Part shown: positions 28,613 through 38,788 of the stretch, in pieces
Position numbering within the stretch: position 1 is the stretch's first letter
Layout of the letters: each line of letters begins with the position of its first letter
Source of the DNA: Leptospira vanthielii serovar Holland str. Waz Holland = ATCC 700522
GTDB lineage: Bacteria > Spirochaetota > Leptospiria > Leptospirales > Leptospiraceae
Length of the DNA: 48,216 nt
NCBI RefSeq assembly: GCF_000332455.1
Contig: NZ_AOGY02000063.1
Span: 1-48,216, forward strand
Reading direction: 5' to 3'
Translations under genes and position numbers: made by a program
Notes under the pieces: generated by a model
Database searches by the model: none
Seen by the model: only the letters and a program-made list of their open reading frames with translations
Told to the model about the DNA's origin: nothing

Positions 28613-29764
28613 TCACCCACCATTCCTAATCAAAAATCCATCTGGATCCGCTTCAAACTCTAGATAGTCTTTCTCAGTAACAAAAACTAACTTGGCATTT
28701 GGAAATTTAGATTTGAATTTCAAAAGCCCCTTGTTTGATTTTTTGCGACCACTCTTTACTTCGATGGCATAGAGTCTTCTACCATATTTGTAAATAAAGT
28801 CGACTTCATCATTTCCTTCTCTCCAGTAATACAATTCACCTTGTAGGCGTTGGAGTTGTGCTCCGACTACTAATTCAAAAACCCGACCTTTTTCCTCAGC
28901 TGTATACTCGTCAAGCACTGTCGAATAATACAGACAAGGTGCCATGGGAAGGATTTTCGGAGAAGAAGTTTTTGTGATCACTTTCTTTTCTGAATATTTG
29001 GAGAGAGTTTTAATCAGAAAAGCACCTTCAAATAGAGCGATATAATGTTTTACGAGTTCCACATTTCCCTTGTCTTGGATTTGTCCCAGAATTTTTGTAT
29101 AGCTGATTTCCTGAGCAGGATAGGAAATCAAAATTTCAAAAGCTTGCCGAAACAAAGCAGGTGATTTGACCGTATGAAATTGAAGAATGTCTTTTTCGAT
29201 AACAGTTGTAAGGATCGATTGATTGAGATAGGTTTTCCACTCATGACTGCCCTTCAAAAAATAAGAACCTGGATAACCACCAAATTTTAAATATTCCTCA
29301 AAACTCAATTTGTATCCCTTTTTGGATTCGGCATAGTTCCAATGATAAACGGGAATCAATTGGAACCTACCTGTTAGGCTCTCGGAGAGTCCTTTTTGTA
29401 AGTGTAAAGAACTTGAACCGAGTAGTATACAAACCACAGGATTTTTTTGGGCTTTTGATTCATCCCAGAGCATTTTGATCACCTCGGACCAGTTTTCACA
29501 CTTTTGGATTTCGTCGATGACTAGGATTTTATGATTTGCCCTGGCAAAATTCCACTGCTCCACGATCCACTTCTCGGTGGAATGAAAAACAGTATCAGCG
29601 GAAACATAGTGATACCTTCCAGAATGACTTTCTTCCAGATACTTTAGGAGAGTGGTCGTTTTGCCAACTTGTCTTGGGCCAATGACCACTTGAATCAGAT
29701 GATTGGAGTTTTTTAGATTTTTATCCAACTGCACAAGGAATGGCAAACTAATCACTGATTTCAT
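28613..29764 (-). CDS. AAA-family ATPase with C-terminal DUF4143 domain
   Basis: 383 residues. Walker A GPRQVGKT (29-36), Walker B ILVIDEIQ (D84, E85), a sensor-like LGSSSLHL with SLTGRF arginine nearby, and a C-terminal DUF4143 region with the nuclease-like EVDFIYKYGRRLYAIEVKSG motif (E...D...ExK). This family is common in accessory regions of bacteria; its function is not established. No normal Shine-Dalgarno sequence precedes the ATG: the array of palindromic 22-bp repeats begins immediately upstream. Faces away from the hydrolase and is flanked by mdh. Confidence 0.85.
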   Translation of the reverse strand: MKSVISLPFLVQLDKNLKNSNHLIQVVIGPRQVGKTTTLLKYLEESHSGRYHYVSADTVFHSTEKWIVEQWNFARANHKILVIDEIQKCENWSEVIKMLWDESKAQKNPVVCILLGSSSLHLQKGLSESLTGRFQLIPVYHWNYAESKKGYKLSFEEYLKFGGYPGSYFLKGSHEWKTYLNQSILTTVIEKDILQFHTVKSPALFRQAFEILISYPAQEISYTKILGQIQDKGNVELVKHYIALFEGAFLIKTLSKYSEKKVITKTSSPKILPMAPCLYYSTVLDEYTAEEKGRVFELVVGAQLQRLQGELYYWREGNDEVDFIYKYGRRLYAIEVKSGRKKSNKGLLKFKSKFPNAKLVFVTEKDYLEFEADPDGFLIRNGG

Positions 29765-29767
29765 TTT

Positions 29768-29863
29768 GATAGGTCAACCTATTATTTTTGATAGGTCAAC
29801 CTATTATTTTTGATAGGTCAACCTATTATTTTTGATAGGTTAACCTATTATTTTTGATAGGTC
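29768..29863. repeat. Tandem array of a 22-bp unit containing the palindrome ATAGGT-N2-ACCTAT
   Basis: Four complete 22-bp units start at 29768, 29790, 29812 and 29834, with a fifth partial unit at 29856. Each full unit carries ATAGGTCAACCTAT (29769-29782, 29791-29804, 29813-29826); the fourth is ATAGGTTAACCTAT (29835-29848), a perfect palindrome. The fifth has only the half-site ATAGGT (29857-29862). Units are separated by TATTTTTG-type A/T spacers. The 22-bp period places sites on about the same DNA face. The array ends four bases before the ATPase start codon. Confidence 0.97.
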
Positions 29864-29937
29864 GATTTTCCATTTAGCAAATGCTCCAAATAATTGCATA
29901 AAGCCCAAAAATCGAAAAAACTAAAATAAAAAGTGTA

Positions 29938-29969
29938 TAAAAAAACCCGCCACCTTTCGGTAAGCGGGT
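29938..29969 (-). terminator. Rho-independent terminator of mdh
   Basis: On the minus strand ACCCGC (complement of 29964-29969) pairs with GCGGGT (complement of 29945-29950), with an inner ACC/GGT stem, followed by a run of seven T. It begins about 30 bases after the mdh stop. Confidence 0.9.
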
Positions 29970-29998
29970 CCTTCCAACAAATGGTTGAATCTTGAGTT

Positions 29999-30982
29999 TT
30001 AACCAAGCATGTCTTTTACTTCGTTTCTTTCTTCTTTCAATTCGTTGTGAGTGATATCAAATTTTTCCTTACCAAAAGCATTGATTTCAAGACCAGTAAC
30101 GATCTCTACTTTTTTGCCATCTGATTTCAGTGGGTATCCAAAGATAAGGCCTTTGTCCACACCATACTCTCCATTGGAATGGCAAGCGGCGCTGAACCAG
30201 TCGCCGGCTTTTGTAGGAGTCACGATGTTATGCACTGTATCAACCACTGCATTCGCTGCAGATGCCGCAGAAGAGGCACCACGTGCTGCGATGATGGCTG
30301 CTCCCCGTTTTTGTACGGTAGAAATAAAATCACCTTTTAACCAGTCATGATCAGAGATTACATCTGTTGCTATTTTTCCTTTGATTTTTGCATTGTAAAA
30401 GTCTGGGTATTGAGTTGCCGAGTGGTTTCCCCAAATAGCAACATTGGAAACATCTTTTACAAGAACTCCTGCTTTCCCAGCCAATTGTGTTTTTGCACGG
30501 TTTTCATCGAGGCCAGTCATCGCAAACCATCTGTCAGACGGAACACCTTTTGCATTATTCATTGCAATGAGGGCATTTGTATTACAAGGGTTACCAACAA
30601 CAAGAACTCTCACATCACTTGCAGCATTCTTTTCGATTGCTTTTCCTTGCGTTGTGAAAATGCCACCATTGATTTTGAGTAGATCCCCTCTTTCCATTCC
30701 CGCTTTTCTAGGAACAGAACCAACAAGAAGTGCCCAGTTGATGTCACGAAACGCCTCATCGATGTTAGAAGAGACAGATACTTTTTCCAAAAGAGGGAAA
30801 GCACAGTCGTCTAGTTCCATAATGACACCTTTAGCAGCAGGGAGGGCTTGTTCTAATTCCAATAATTGGAGTTCCACTGCAGTGTCAGGTCCAAACATTT
30901 GTCCTGAAGCGATACGAAATAGTAGTGCGTATCCGATTTGTCCGGCAGCACCAGTAACAGCAACTTTTACTTTTTTGCTCAT
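29999..30982 (-). CDS. mdh: Malate dehydrogenase
   Basis: NAD-dependent oxidation of malate to oxaloacetate in the TCA cycle. 327 residues, cytosolic/type 2 [20 protein letters not shown] (9-25) binds [21 protein letters not shown] carries substrate-binding arginines, [10 protein letters not shown], and [12 protein letters not shown] contains the catalytic His. AAAGGA lies eight bases before ATG. It follows the DsbA-like gene by 28 bp on the same strand and ends in a strong terminator, so the two are probably one unit. Confidence 0.97.
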   Translation of the reverse strand: MSKKVKVAVTGAAGQIGYALLFRIASGQMFGPDTAVELQLLELEQALPAAKGVIMELDDCAFPLLEKVSVSSNIDEAFRDINWALLVGSVPRKAGMERGDLLKINGGIFTTQGKAIEKNAASDVRVLVVGNPCNTNALIAMNNAKGVPSDRWFAMTGLDENRAKTQLAGKAGVLVKDVSNVAIWGNHSATQYPDFYNAKIKGKIATDVISDHDWLKGDFISTVQKRGAAIIAARGASSAASAANAVVDTVHNIVTPTKAGDWFSAACHSNGEYGVDKGLIFGYPLKSDGKKVEIVTGLEINAFGKEKFDITHNELKEERNEVKDMLG

Positions 30983-31010
30983 ATAATTTTCCTTTTTGAT
31001 TTATAATCTA

Positions 31011-32060
31011 TTATTGTTTTAATTCTTTTTGGATGATCTCATCAAAGTTCTCGAAAGGTAGTGCACCAGAAATGAAAATTCCATTGATAAAGAATGCTGG
31101 AGTTCCACTTACACCTACTTTTTGACCGTCGGCAATGTCGGCATCAATTTCAGATTTCAGACTAGAAGCATTTTTCATACAAGCTTGGTATTTCTCTTTG
31201 GGCATTCCAGCTTTTACAATGAGAGCGTCTACATTGGCTTTCCCTAAGTTCCCACTGTTTTCAAAAAGTGTGTTAAATACATCCCAATACTTTCCTTCAG
31301 AAATTGTGCAATTAGCAGCCATGTGAGCATACATTGCATCTTGGTGGAAAGGAAGTGGGAAATCGCGGAAAACCCAACGAATTTGGCCTTTGTATTTTTC
31401 ACGGAGTTTTTGATTCACATCTTGGCTTCTTTTACAGAAAGGACATTCAAAGTCAGAGAATTCTACAATGGTGATTTTTGCGTCTTTTGGCCCAATGGAA
31501 GGATTATTTTTTTCTTCCACGGAAACTCTTACTGCTTCTGGTTCTTTGATCAAAAAATCAACAGGGTACTTTGTAACGATGTCGCGGTAAACAGTGCGGC
31601 TATGTTCTTGTTCTTGTTGGTTTTTTAAAAATCCAATAATTTTGTCTTTTGTCTCGTTTAAGGATTTCCCACCTAACTGAGCTTTATTGGACATATATAC
31701 ATTGATAATTTCTTCATCCGACGGTTCTCTTGGAGTGAATCCTTGGGTTAATACTTCGGATGGTTTGATGTTTTTGTCTTTGGCAATAAGTTCAAATAGT
31801 TTGTCTTGAGCAAATTCACCTAGAGTGTTTTTGATAAGTCCCTTGTATTCCGATTGGAATTTAGAGTAGGCTATGGGAGAAGTTTCTTTCACATCACTCA
31901 AGTCATATTTTTTTCCACCGATACTCACTGCATCTTGGGTAATGTATTCCCGAACAAAGGAAGGAACACTGACAATAAAGAGAAGGGCGAAAACGAGGTT
32001 AGTCGCAAGGACGATTTTGGAGATGGGGTTTTCCATCCACTTTTTAAAAATATTTTCCAT
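31011..32060 (-). CDS. Membrane-anchored DsbA-like thiol:disulfide oxidoreductase
   Basis: A signal anchor near residues 12-32, a helical region (~60-165) resembling a SurA/peptidyl-prolyl-isomerase-like N-domain, then a thioredoxin_4/DsbA domain: IVEFSDFECPFCKRSQ with the CPFC redox pair, and GVSGTPAFFINGIFISGALP with the cis-Pro. It probably forms or exchanges disulfides in exported proteins; no DsbB is nearby. I favour ATG 32060 (349 aa), which follows GGGAAG by nine bases; ATG 32081 or TTG 32096 are in-frame alternatives. Confidence 0.85.
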   Translation of the reverse strand: MENIFKKWMENPISKIVLATNLVFALLFIVSVPSFVREYITQDAVSIGGKKYDLSDVKETSPIAYSKFQSEYKGLIKNTLGEFAQDKLFELIAKDKNIKPSEVLTQGFTPREPSDEEIINVYMSNKAQLGGKSLNETKDKIIGFLKNQQEQEHSRTVYRDIVTKYPVDFLIKEPEAVRVSVEEKNNPSIGPKDAKITIVEFSDFECPFCKRSQDVNQKLREKYKGQIRWVFRDFPLPFHQDAMYAHMAANCTISEGKYWDVFNTLFENSGNLGKANVDALIVKAGMPKEKYQACMKNASSLKSEIDADIADGQKVGVSGTPAFFINGIFISGALPFENFDEIIQKELKQ

Positions 32061-32223
32061 CCCTGCCAGCTTCCCGGCCATAAAGCGGGCAATCAAACGG
32101 AAAAATCTGAAAAAAAATATCGATTTTCGCTAAAGCCTACCTCAAAATATCCGAAAATCTGAGGGAGGGAAAAGGATATTTTTTCTCAAGAGAGCTGATC
32201 CTGAACACGGAGGTTTGGGAAAA

Positions 32224-32539
32224 ATGAACACAATTAACATTCAAGGAAACTCGCACGTTTCGGTCCCCCCCACGATTCCCACCCAAACTGGGAAACAATC
32301 GGAGGAAGGCAAGGAATCCCTTCCCGAAAAGTCGCAAAACCTACGACAAACAAAAAGGTAGAGGCAGAAAGAGAAACAAAGTTAAAGCCGGAAGATTTGG
32401 TATTGAAGCCAACACCTGCGTCTCTGGAAGAAAAACTAAACCAAATCATTTCACCGGAAGAAGTGAAAGACTTACTTTCTCTAGTGACCCGAACTCCCCT
32501 ACCGTCCCCCAAAAGTCATAAGGTAGATACCAAAAGGTA
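32224..32539 (+). pseudogene. Small hypothetical gene split between two frames (frameshift needed)
   Basis: ATG 32224 follows GGAGG by ten bases and opens a 45-codon frame (MNTINIQGNSHVSV start, Lys/Glu/Gln-rich) that stops at TAG 32359-32361. The -1 frame is open from 32238 to TAA 32537-32539 and its later part reads like coding sequence (VEAERETKLKPEDLVLKP, then SLEEKLNQIISPEEVKDL). A single -1 shift between 32238 and 32358 gives one protein of about 105 residues. The A-rich run ACAAAAAGG (32350-32358) or the seven C (32265-32271) are candidate sites. The joined frame ends three bases before the next start codon, supporting coupling. Unknown family. Confidence 0.5.
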
Positions 32540-32542
32540 AGT

Positions 32543-33181
32543 TTGTTCCTTAGCATTGCCATTCTTGATAGTTTTATCCTAGTTCTTAGCGGAGTATTGA
32601 CCATTTCCGTTTTGGGACTAGGACTTGTTGTATACAACCAATTCATCCATCCTGTCATCTCTCGAAAAGAATCCGACCGGTTTATCCCCGTCCAAACGGG
32701 AGACAAATACGATCTTGTTGTTGATGAACTAAGCCGGTTTGCCACCTTCCAAATTGGCTGTAAAACCGGAAACCTGGCTACCCGATGTAATGCGATTTCG
32801 GAAGACCATCTGATCTTCCAATTCAAAAAAAGTCGAGATAGCGAAGATTATACCATTACTGTTTTAAAGAACGGACCCACTTTCTATAAACCCCCACGAA
32901 TGGAACATTACGGAAAGATGGAGTCCAAAGAAAGTTTTGAATCGTATGAAATCATTGGTCATCCAGCCGAATTTCGAATCTCCGATAAAATTGCCAAAGA
33001 ACGGATGGTGAACTACATCGAAGTTTCTCTCACCTCTTCCTTTTATTTCAATAGATCAGGAAAGGAACGAATGAAATTTACATTTGAAGTTGGAAAAATC
33101 CAACCAGGGATCAACAGAAAAGCGAGGTTTCGTGGAGACGTGTATGGATTTGGTAAAGAAGAAGGTGCCGAAGAAGACTAA
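32543..33181 (+). CDS. Hypothetical membrane-anchored protein
   Basis: 212 residues: one N-terminal transmembrane helix (~5-32) followed by a soluble beta-rich domain with many charged residues. Residues ~45-120 (GDKYDLVVDEL, ISEDHLIFQFKKS, YTITVLKNGPTFYKP) resemble a PilZ-like or CheC-free beta-barrel, but the PilZ RxxxR and D/NxSxxG motifs are not clear. The start is probably TTG 32543, preceded by AAGG; it lies three bases after the end of the frame-split small gene. Converges on thrB. Family not recognised. Confidence 0.65.
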   Translation: MFLSIAILDSFILVLSGVLTISVLGLGLVVYNQFIHPVISRKESDRFIPVQTGDKYDLVVDELSRFATFQIGCKTGNLATRCNAISEDHLIFQFKKSRDSEDYTITVLKNGPTFYKPPRMEHYGKMESKESFESYEIIGHPAEFRISDKIAKERMVNYIEVSLTSSFYFNRSGKERMKFTFEVGKIQPGINRKARFRGDVYGFGKEEGAEED

Positions 33182-33190
33182 AACGATAAA

Positions 33191-34144
33191 CTATTTTGTT
33201 TGAATGCGAACCCCAAGTCCATCGGGTTTGACACGTTTGAAACTATACGCAATTTTTGCGGGCCCCATCACTTGAGATACCATCTTTTCCAATTCCGACT
33301 GTTTGGTTTTTACTGCCTTCCGTTCTAAAAACACAAGTAAACTTGGTCCAGAGCCAGACAAACAATAACCAATCCCTGCCTCTTTGAAAAGATCCGCTAA
33401 TGGGTACAAAGGAGATGACTTTGGAATTCTGTAAGGAGTATGCATTTTGTCTTCCAAACCAACAAGCAAATCACCAAACTTACGTTTGTCTAAAAAATGC
33501 ATCCAAGCACCAATGCGAGATAAATTAAAAATGACATCGGCCGTGGGGTAGGTTTTCGGAAGTGTCTTTCTTGATTCCTCTGTCGAAACATGAAACTCTG
33601 GTGTTAAAACAAAAATAGCAACCGATGATGGAAATTTTTTACGGAAATACCTCAGCTTTTCACCAAACGTAGAATAGGCGAAAACAAATCCACCCAGATA
33701 GGCCGGCAAGGTATTATCTGGATGGCCTTCAAATTCCGCTAAATATTGGGTGAAGTTTGGCTCTGTTGGCAGAGTTTCCGGATCCAATCTTTTATGTACT
33801 TCCCTTGCCAAAGAGAGGCCAGCGACTATGGCCGAAGCACTAGAACCAAGCCCCCCTTTTAAGGGTAAGGACAAACTCATTTTGCAATGGTAGGGAGGTG
33901 CCGATCTGCCTGGTAAAAATTTTTCGAAGTAGGAAAGATAGGATTGATACACCAAATCTTCTTTTGCAGAAAACGGTAACTGTTGGCCGTTTTTTAATTC
34001 TGTTTTTGATTCGGTAATTTCTTTGGAAAAAGTAAATTCAAATTCATTACGAAGATCGAGAGCAAGACCCATAAGATCAAAACCGGGCCCTAAGTTGGCA
34101 GAAGTTCCCGGCACTTGGATAAAAATCTTAGGAAGGCGAATCAT
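33191..34144 (-). CDS. thrB: Homoserine kinase
   Basis: GHMP-family kinase that phosphorylates homoserine in threonine synthesis. N-terminal VPGTSANLGPGFD (11-23) is the substrate/fold motif, LPLKGGLGSSASAIVAG is the ATP-binding GLGSSA loop, and CLSGSGPSLLVFL near the C-terminus is the third GHMP motif. 317 residues, normal length. The ATG overlaps the stop of the small upstream frame (ATGA). thrA and thrC are not in the window. Confidence 0.95.
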   Translation of the reverse strand: MIRLPKIFIQVPGTSANLGPGFDLMGLALDLRNEFEFTFSKEITESKTELKNGQQLPFSAKEDLVYQSYLSYFEKFLPGRSAPPYHCKMSLSLPLKGGLGSSASAIVAGLSLAREVHKRLDPETLPTEPNFTQYLAEFEGHPDNTLPAYLGGFVFAYSTFGEKLRYFRKKFPSSVAIFVLTPEFHVSTEESRKTLPKTYPTADVIFNLSRIGAWMHFLDKRKFGDLLVGLEDKMHTPYRIPKSSPLYPLADLFKEAGIGYCLSGSGPSLLVFLERKAVKTKQSELEKMVSQVMGPAKIAYSFKRVKPDGLGVRIQTK

Positions 34145-34305
34145 CGTTTCGCCCAGGCTCTAAGACCGGTTTCCAAAATCAACCTCTCTTTCTTTTTAAG
34201 AATGGTTCCGCTGCCAGAAAGTCCACAAGAATCTCCAACAGGAATTCTCTCGTATAAAACAACGGAACCATCAGTGAGAAGTGAATTACAATTAGATATT
34301 GACCA

Positions 34306-34306
<1 letters not shown>
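34141..34306 (-). CDS. Overlooked small ORF between the acyl-CoA dehydrogenase and thrB, start unclear
   Basis: A frame open from just after the dehydrogenase stop (34308-34306) to TGA 34143-34141 encodes about 52 residues that look genuinely coding: LLTDGSVVLYERIPVGDS, then GLSGSGTILKKKERLILETG and LRAWAKR. It has no ATG, GTG or TTG near its beginning. An ATG at 34306-34304 overlaps the dehydrogenase stop (TGATG) but opens MVNI then stops; a +1 shift there would join the frames. The end overlaps the thrB ATG as ATGA, so position argues for an operon gene. Non-AUG start, frameshift or sequencing indel are all possible. Function unknown. Confidence 0.45.
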
Positions 34307-35490
<1,184 letters not shown>

Positions 35491-35861
35491 AAAGATAATT
35501 TTTTCGTACTTTTCCTGAGCCTGTAAACGAAAAAACCTGCGACCATTACATTCCGCTAATTGAAATCGCTACAAAAACGAACCGTTTTTCATTTAAAATG
35601 CCAACCAAAAGAAAGAGTTTATTATAGATACGCTAACGAGAGTTATTTTGCGTAACAACATTGACACAACTTAAGAAAAGATAAAACAAAAACCGTATGC
35701 ACCAATAGAATAACTACCTACAACTAGTGATTATCCTATGAGGAAATTCCTATGTAATAAAAAGTAATAATTAAATACAGGAATCGATTTACATATTATT
35801 CAATCTATATAAACATCACCATAACATCTGGAAAATTTTCGTCACATAAGCCGAAATAACA
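35491..35861. other. 371-bp intergenic region between divergent genes
   Basis: A+T-rich gap upstream of both the acyl-CoA dehydrogenase (minus) and the HD-GYP-like gene (plus). It holds a perfect TTGACA at 35661-35666, but the best downstream hexamer (TAAAAC, 35682-35687) is spaced only 15 bp. Another A/T cluster (TATAAA, 35808-35813) lies near the plus-strand gene. I see no ORF, RNA gene or strong repeat. No Shine-Dalgarno sequence precedes the ATG at 35862. Confidence 0.5.
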
Positions 35862-37334
35862 ATGAGCACTAACGATACAAACATAGTACCAACTGATAAG
35901 CTCGCCAAATTTGAGTTAACTGAAGAGTCTTTAAATAGTTTCCGCAAAAACAAAAACATTCCTCTCGATCTTTACAATAAAGACGGGCAAATCCTCATTC
36001 ATAAAAAAAGGAATCCTTCTGAAGCAGATTTCGGGAAACTACTAAAATTCGAAATGCAAGGTGTTTACTTTTTGATTTCAGAGTTGAGAAAAACCAAACC
36101 CAATGGTGCTGAAAGTGCCTATTTGGAACCAGGTCGGACTACAAAATTATTTGATCAGGAAAAAACTTCTCGTTTCGCCAAACAATCCCAGGCTCTCATT
36201 GAAGATTTACGCAAAACTTCCTTCTCTTCGGACCAAGCCGTCTTTGTTCAAAACTCAGTAAACGAACTTCTCACTGACTTCACAAGTAATCCGGACTACG
36301 AACTAGGTATCTTTAATATTTTAGAAATTCTGGGTGTAGCGGGTGTTTCTGTAGAATCGGAACTGATGACCAAACGCACAGTAGTTGCCATGGGAATGAA
36401 GGTCCGCACAAAAAAGATTGTGAATGAAGGAAAAGAAGAATCGAATAAAAAAGACCATCTCAGTCTTATGATGGCAAGTTATTTGGCAGATGTTGGGTAT
36501 TCCCGACTTGATATCAAAAACAATCCCAAACTCACAAAAGAAGAATATGCGGTAGTTCAACAACACCCTATCATCAGTTATTTGATGACCTTACCTGCGC
36601 CAGAAATTGATTCTCATGTTCGCACACTTATTTTAAACCACCACAGACCTTACCGGGGCAATGGAGTGAATAACAACTTTCCAGATCCAAGATCCCTTTT
36701 TACAAAACTTATGTCTGTCCGTGATAAATACAATAAAGAGGTGGGAAAGGAAAGAATCACTCAAGATATCGAACTCCAACTCCACTTACAAGAAAACAAT
36801 GTGACCTCTTCTAGTTTCGAAGAAGACATCGCTATACTTTCACTTGCTAGTGAATATGCATCCCTTACTTCCAACCAACCTTGGAGGCCCGCATTCAAAT
36901 CTTCCACCGCATTAAAAATGATTTTGAATGATTCGTTTTTCTCTTATAGCAATAAAAACATCAGACATCTTCTCGACTATGTGGGAAGTTCCCTTACCAA
37001 TAACGAAAACATTGTGAACTTTGGAGACTTTGTCATCACAGCCTCTGTGGATTCTGAAAAACGGGCCCATTTTGATATTTGTATTGTTCTCGATGTAGGC
37101 AGGTATCAAACACGTCCCAAACTCCAAAGAATTTGTAGCATCAACCCAGTGTTCCAAAAAGGAAACAAATTCAAAATTGCAGACTTTGATTTACACAGTA
37201 TCAAAATTGATCGCAGAAAAGCCATTATGGATCTGGCCTTACAAGCGGGAACCACTCGTGTCATTTATATCATTGACCCAGAATTAAACCCGGCTCTTCA
37301 CGAAGCAATTTACAAAATAAACATGGCCTCCTAA
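35862..37334 (+). CDS. Degenerate HD-GYP-domain protein
   Basis: 490 residues, no signal or membrane span. Residues ~60-120 form a DUF3391-like N-domain; ~195-290 align with the HD-GYP core: ASYLADVGYSRLD in place of LLHDIGK, a following KLTKEEYAVVQQHP, and ILNHHRPYRGNGVNN in place of HHE-x-DGSGYP. The first metal His-Asp is changed to Ala-Asp and the GYP is lost, so c-di-GMP hydrolysis is doubtful; the protein may bind a ligand or act as a scaffold. The C-terminal ~130 residues are an unrecognised domain. Converges with a cyclase gene, overlapping by four bases. Confidence 0.7.
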   Translation: MSTNDTNIVPTDKLAKFELTEESLNSFRKNKNIPLDLYNKDGQILIHKKRNPSEADFGKLLKFEMQGVYFLISELRKTKPNGAESAYLEPGRTTKLFDQEKTSRFAKQSQALIEDLRKTSFSSDQAVFVQNSVNELLTDFTSNPDYELGIFNILEILGVAGVSVESELMTKRTVVAMGMKVRTKKIVNEGKEESNKKDHLSLMMASYLADVGYSRLDIKNNPKLTKEEYAVVQQHPIISYLMTLPAPEIDSHVRTLILNHHRPYRGNGVNNNFPDPRSLFTKLMSVRDKYNKEVGKERITQDIELQLHLQENNVTSSSFEEDIAILSLASEYASLTSNQPWRPAFKSSTALKMILNDSFFSYSNKNIRHLLDYVGSSLTNNENIVNFGDFVITASVDSEKRAHFDICIVLDVGRYQTRPKLQRICSINPVFQKGNKFKIADFDLHSIKIDRRKAIMDLALQAGTTRVIYIIDPELNPALHEAIYKINMAS

Positions 37335-38683
37335 TTTTCGTTTGGTGAATAGAGATGAATTTTTTGTTCTCTTCCCGATAGAGCCACAGATTCTTTTTTA
37401 TCCCAACCACCAGGAGAGCCGGTCTCCAACCAAACTGCTTCTGAGATCAGAAAAGAAACACCCAAATCTTTACAAGCCGACTCAATCCGAGATGCCGTAT
37501 TGACTGTATCACCAATAACAGTGTATTCCATCCTTTCTTCTGAACCAATGCTCCCACAAAACACTTCTCCTGTATGAATTCCGATTCCAATTTTAATTTC
37601 GGTCAATCCGTCTGCCATTCGTTCTTTGTTCCACTGCCCAAGCTCATCTAACATAGACTTTGCGGCAAAAACTGCATTTTTGGAATCTTCTCCTATTGTT
37701 TCCGAAGGATAGGGAGTGCCGAAGGTCGCCATCACCGCGTCCCCGATGAATTTATCTAAACTTCCCTTGTATTTAAAGATCGCTCGTACCATACGACGAC
37801 GAAACTCGGTTAAAAAAATGGAGAGCTCTTCTGGATCTATGGATTCAGAAAACTGTGTGAACCCTCGAATATCACTAAAAAGAACCGTTACCTTCTGTCT
37901 TTTACCCTTGCCGATAACTTCTGGTTCGGAAACAATTTCTGAAACTAAATCCGGGGAAAAATAACGAGATAAAGTAGTTTTTTGAGATTCTGCTGCTGCA
38001 AATTTCAATAACATACGAAGGCTTCGAAAAATTGCATAAGAAACGGCAAACACCAGGACCAAATAAATGGTGGGTTTTGTGACCAGCGCATCTGCCAGAA
38101 TGATTTGGTCTCCCAAAACATAACGATACCAATCTAAACCACTGACTGCCTGAGAATCCGCTACTAATGCGTATACAATGAATCCGTAATAACTAATTAA
38201 AAAACAAACAAAAGAAAAGTTCACAAGAGAAAATCGGTATTGGAACAAACTAAGAGACAAAGGAAGAAGGTAGAACACAACCAACGGAGATTTGACAAGG
38301 AAGTTGGGATTCCCTTCTCCTTTCAAAAGATACCAATTGATAATCGTGATCGTGACAAGAAGGTTATCTATGAATAAACTAATATAGTCATATTTTGTTT
38401 TCCAATACCCCTTACTATTTTTTAGAATTTGAGCATGAAGGAATGTATTAAGAAAGTAAAATCCAAGGGCCACAAAATTAATTAAAAAACCTGACAAAGA
38501 ATCTGTATTACTCAAATTGGCGACTGCACTGGCAGCTAAAGCTAGTCCAATCACGTACCGAAATCGAACGGCGAATAATGCGCCCATTTGTTCTTCTTGA
38601 AACAAAAGCTCCGACATATACCGAGGGAACTGATCCCGGATACAATACACAGATCGAATGGATTGAACAATGGAGTGGAACAT
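37331..38683 (-). CDS. Class III adenylyl cyclase with a six-span membrane domain
   Basis: 450 residues: about six transmembrane helices in residues 40-225, a short linker, and a C-terminal class III cyclase domain (~263-430). Catalytic residues appear complete: metal-binding D271 (LFSDIRGFT) and D315 (FIGDAVMATFG), adenine-recognising K311 with T388 (EYTVIGD, the Lys/Thr pair usual for bacterial adenylyl cyclases), transition-state N395 and R399 (VNTASRIE). So it should make cAMP. The membrane region resembles those of many leptospiral cyclases and may sense an unknown input. A Crp/Fnr and a CNB-TPR gene lie ~12 kb away. Confidence 0.9.
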   Translation of the reverse strand: MFHSIVQSIRSVYCIRDQFPRYMSELLFQEEQMGALFAVRFRYVIGLALAASAVANLSNTDSLSGFLINFVALGFYFLNTFLHAQILKNSKGYWKTKYDYISLFIDNLLVTITIINWYLLKGEGNPNFLVKSPLVVFYLLPLSLSLFQYRFSLVNFSFVCFLISYYGFIVYALVADSQAVSGLDWYRYVLGDQIILADALVTKPTIYLVLVFAVSYAIFRSLRMLLKFAAAESQKTTLSRYFSPDLVSEIVSEPEVIGKGKRQKVTVLFSDIRGFTQFSESIDPEELSIFLTEFRRRMVRAIFKYKGSLDKFIGDAVMATFGTPYPSETIGEDSKNAVFAAKSMLDELGQWNKERMADGLTEIKIGIGIHTGEVFCGSIGSEERMEYTVIGDTVNTASRIESACKDLGVSFLISEAVWLETGSPGGWDKKESVALSGREQKIHLYSPNEN

Positions 38684-38788
38684 AGGTCAACATTCCAACA
38701 TGAAAAGTTTTACTGACAAGGGAATTTTCTTTTTGCCAACCAAGAAACCTTAATGTTTTAGTGAATGATGTTCCAAAAAGGATATTTG

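Noticed and set aside
29764..29863. CRISPR array reading of the 22-bp repeats
   Set aside because: Units are directly contiguous with no variable spacers, and there are no cas genes.
30444..30986. 180-aa plus-strand ORF opposite mdh
   Set aside because: Long only because mdh codon usage leaves the antisense frame open; no ribosome-binding site or recognisable domain.
32122..32159. GATTTTCG...CGAAAATC inverted repeat upstream of the DsbA-like gene
   Set aside because: Eight-bp arms 22 bp apart in A/T-rich DNA can easily arise by chance; no other support for an operator.
35661..35687. TTGACA as a sigma-70 promoter for the HD-GYP-like gene
   Set aside because: The -35 is perfect, but the only downstream hexamer has 15-bp spacing and a weak match; it is noted only as part of the intergenic entry.
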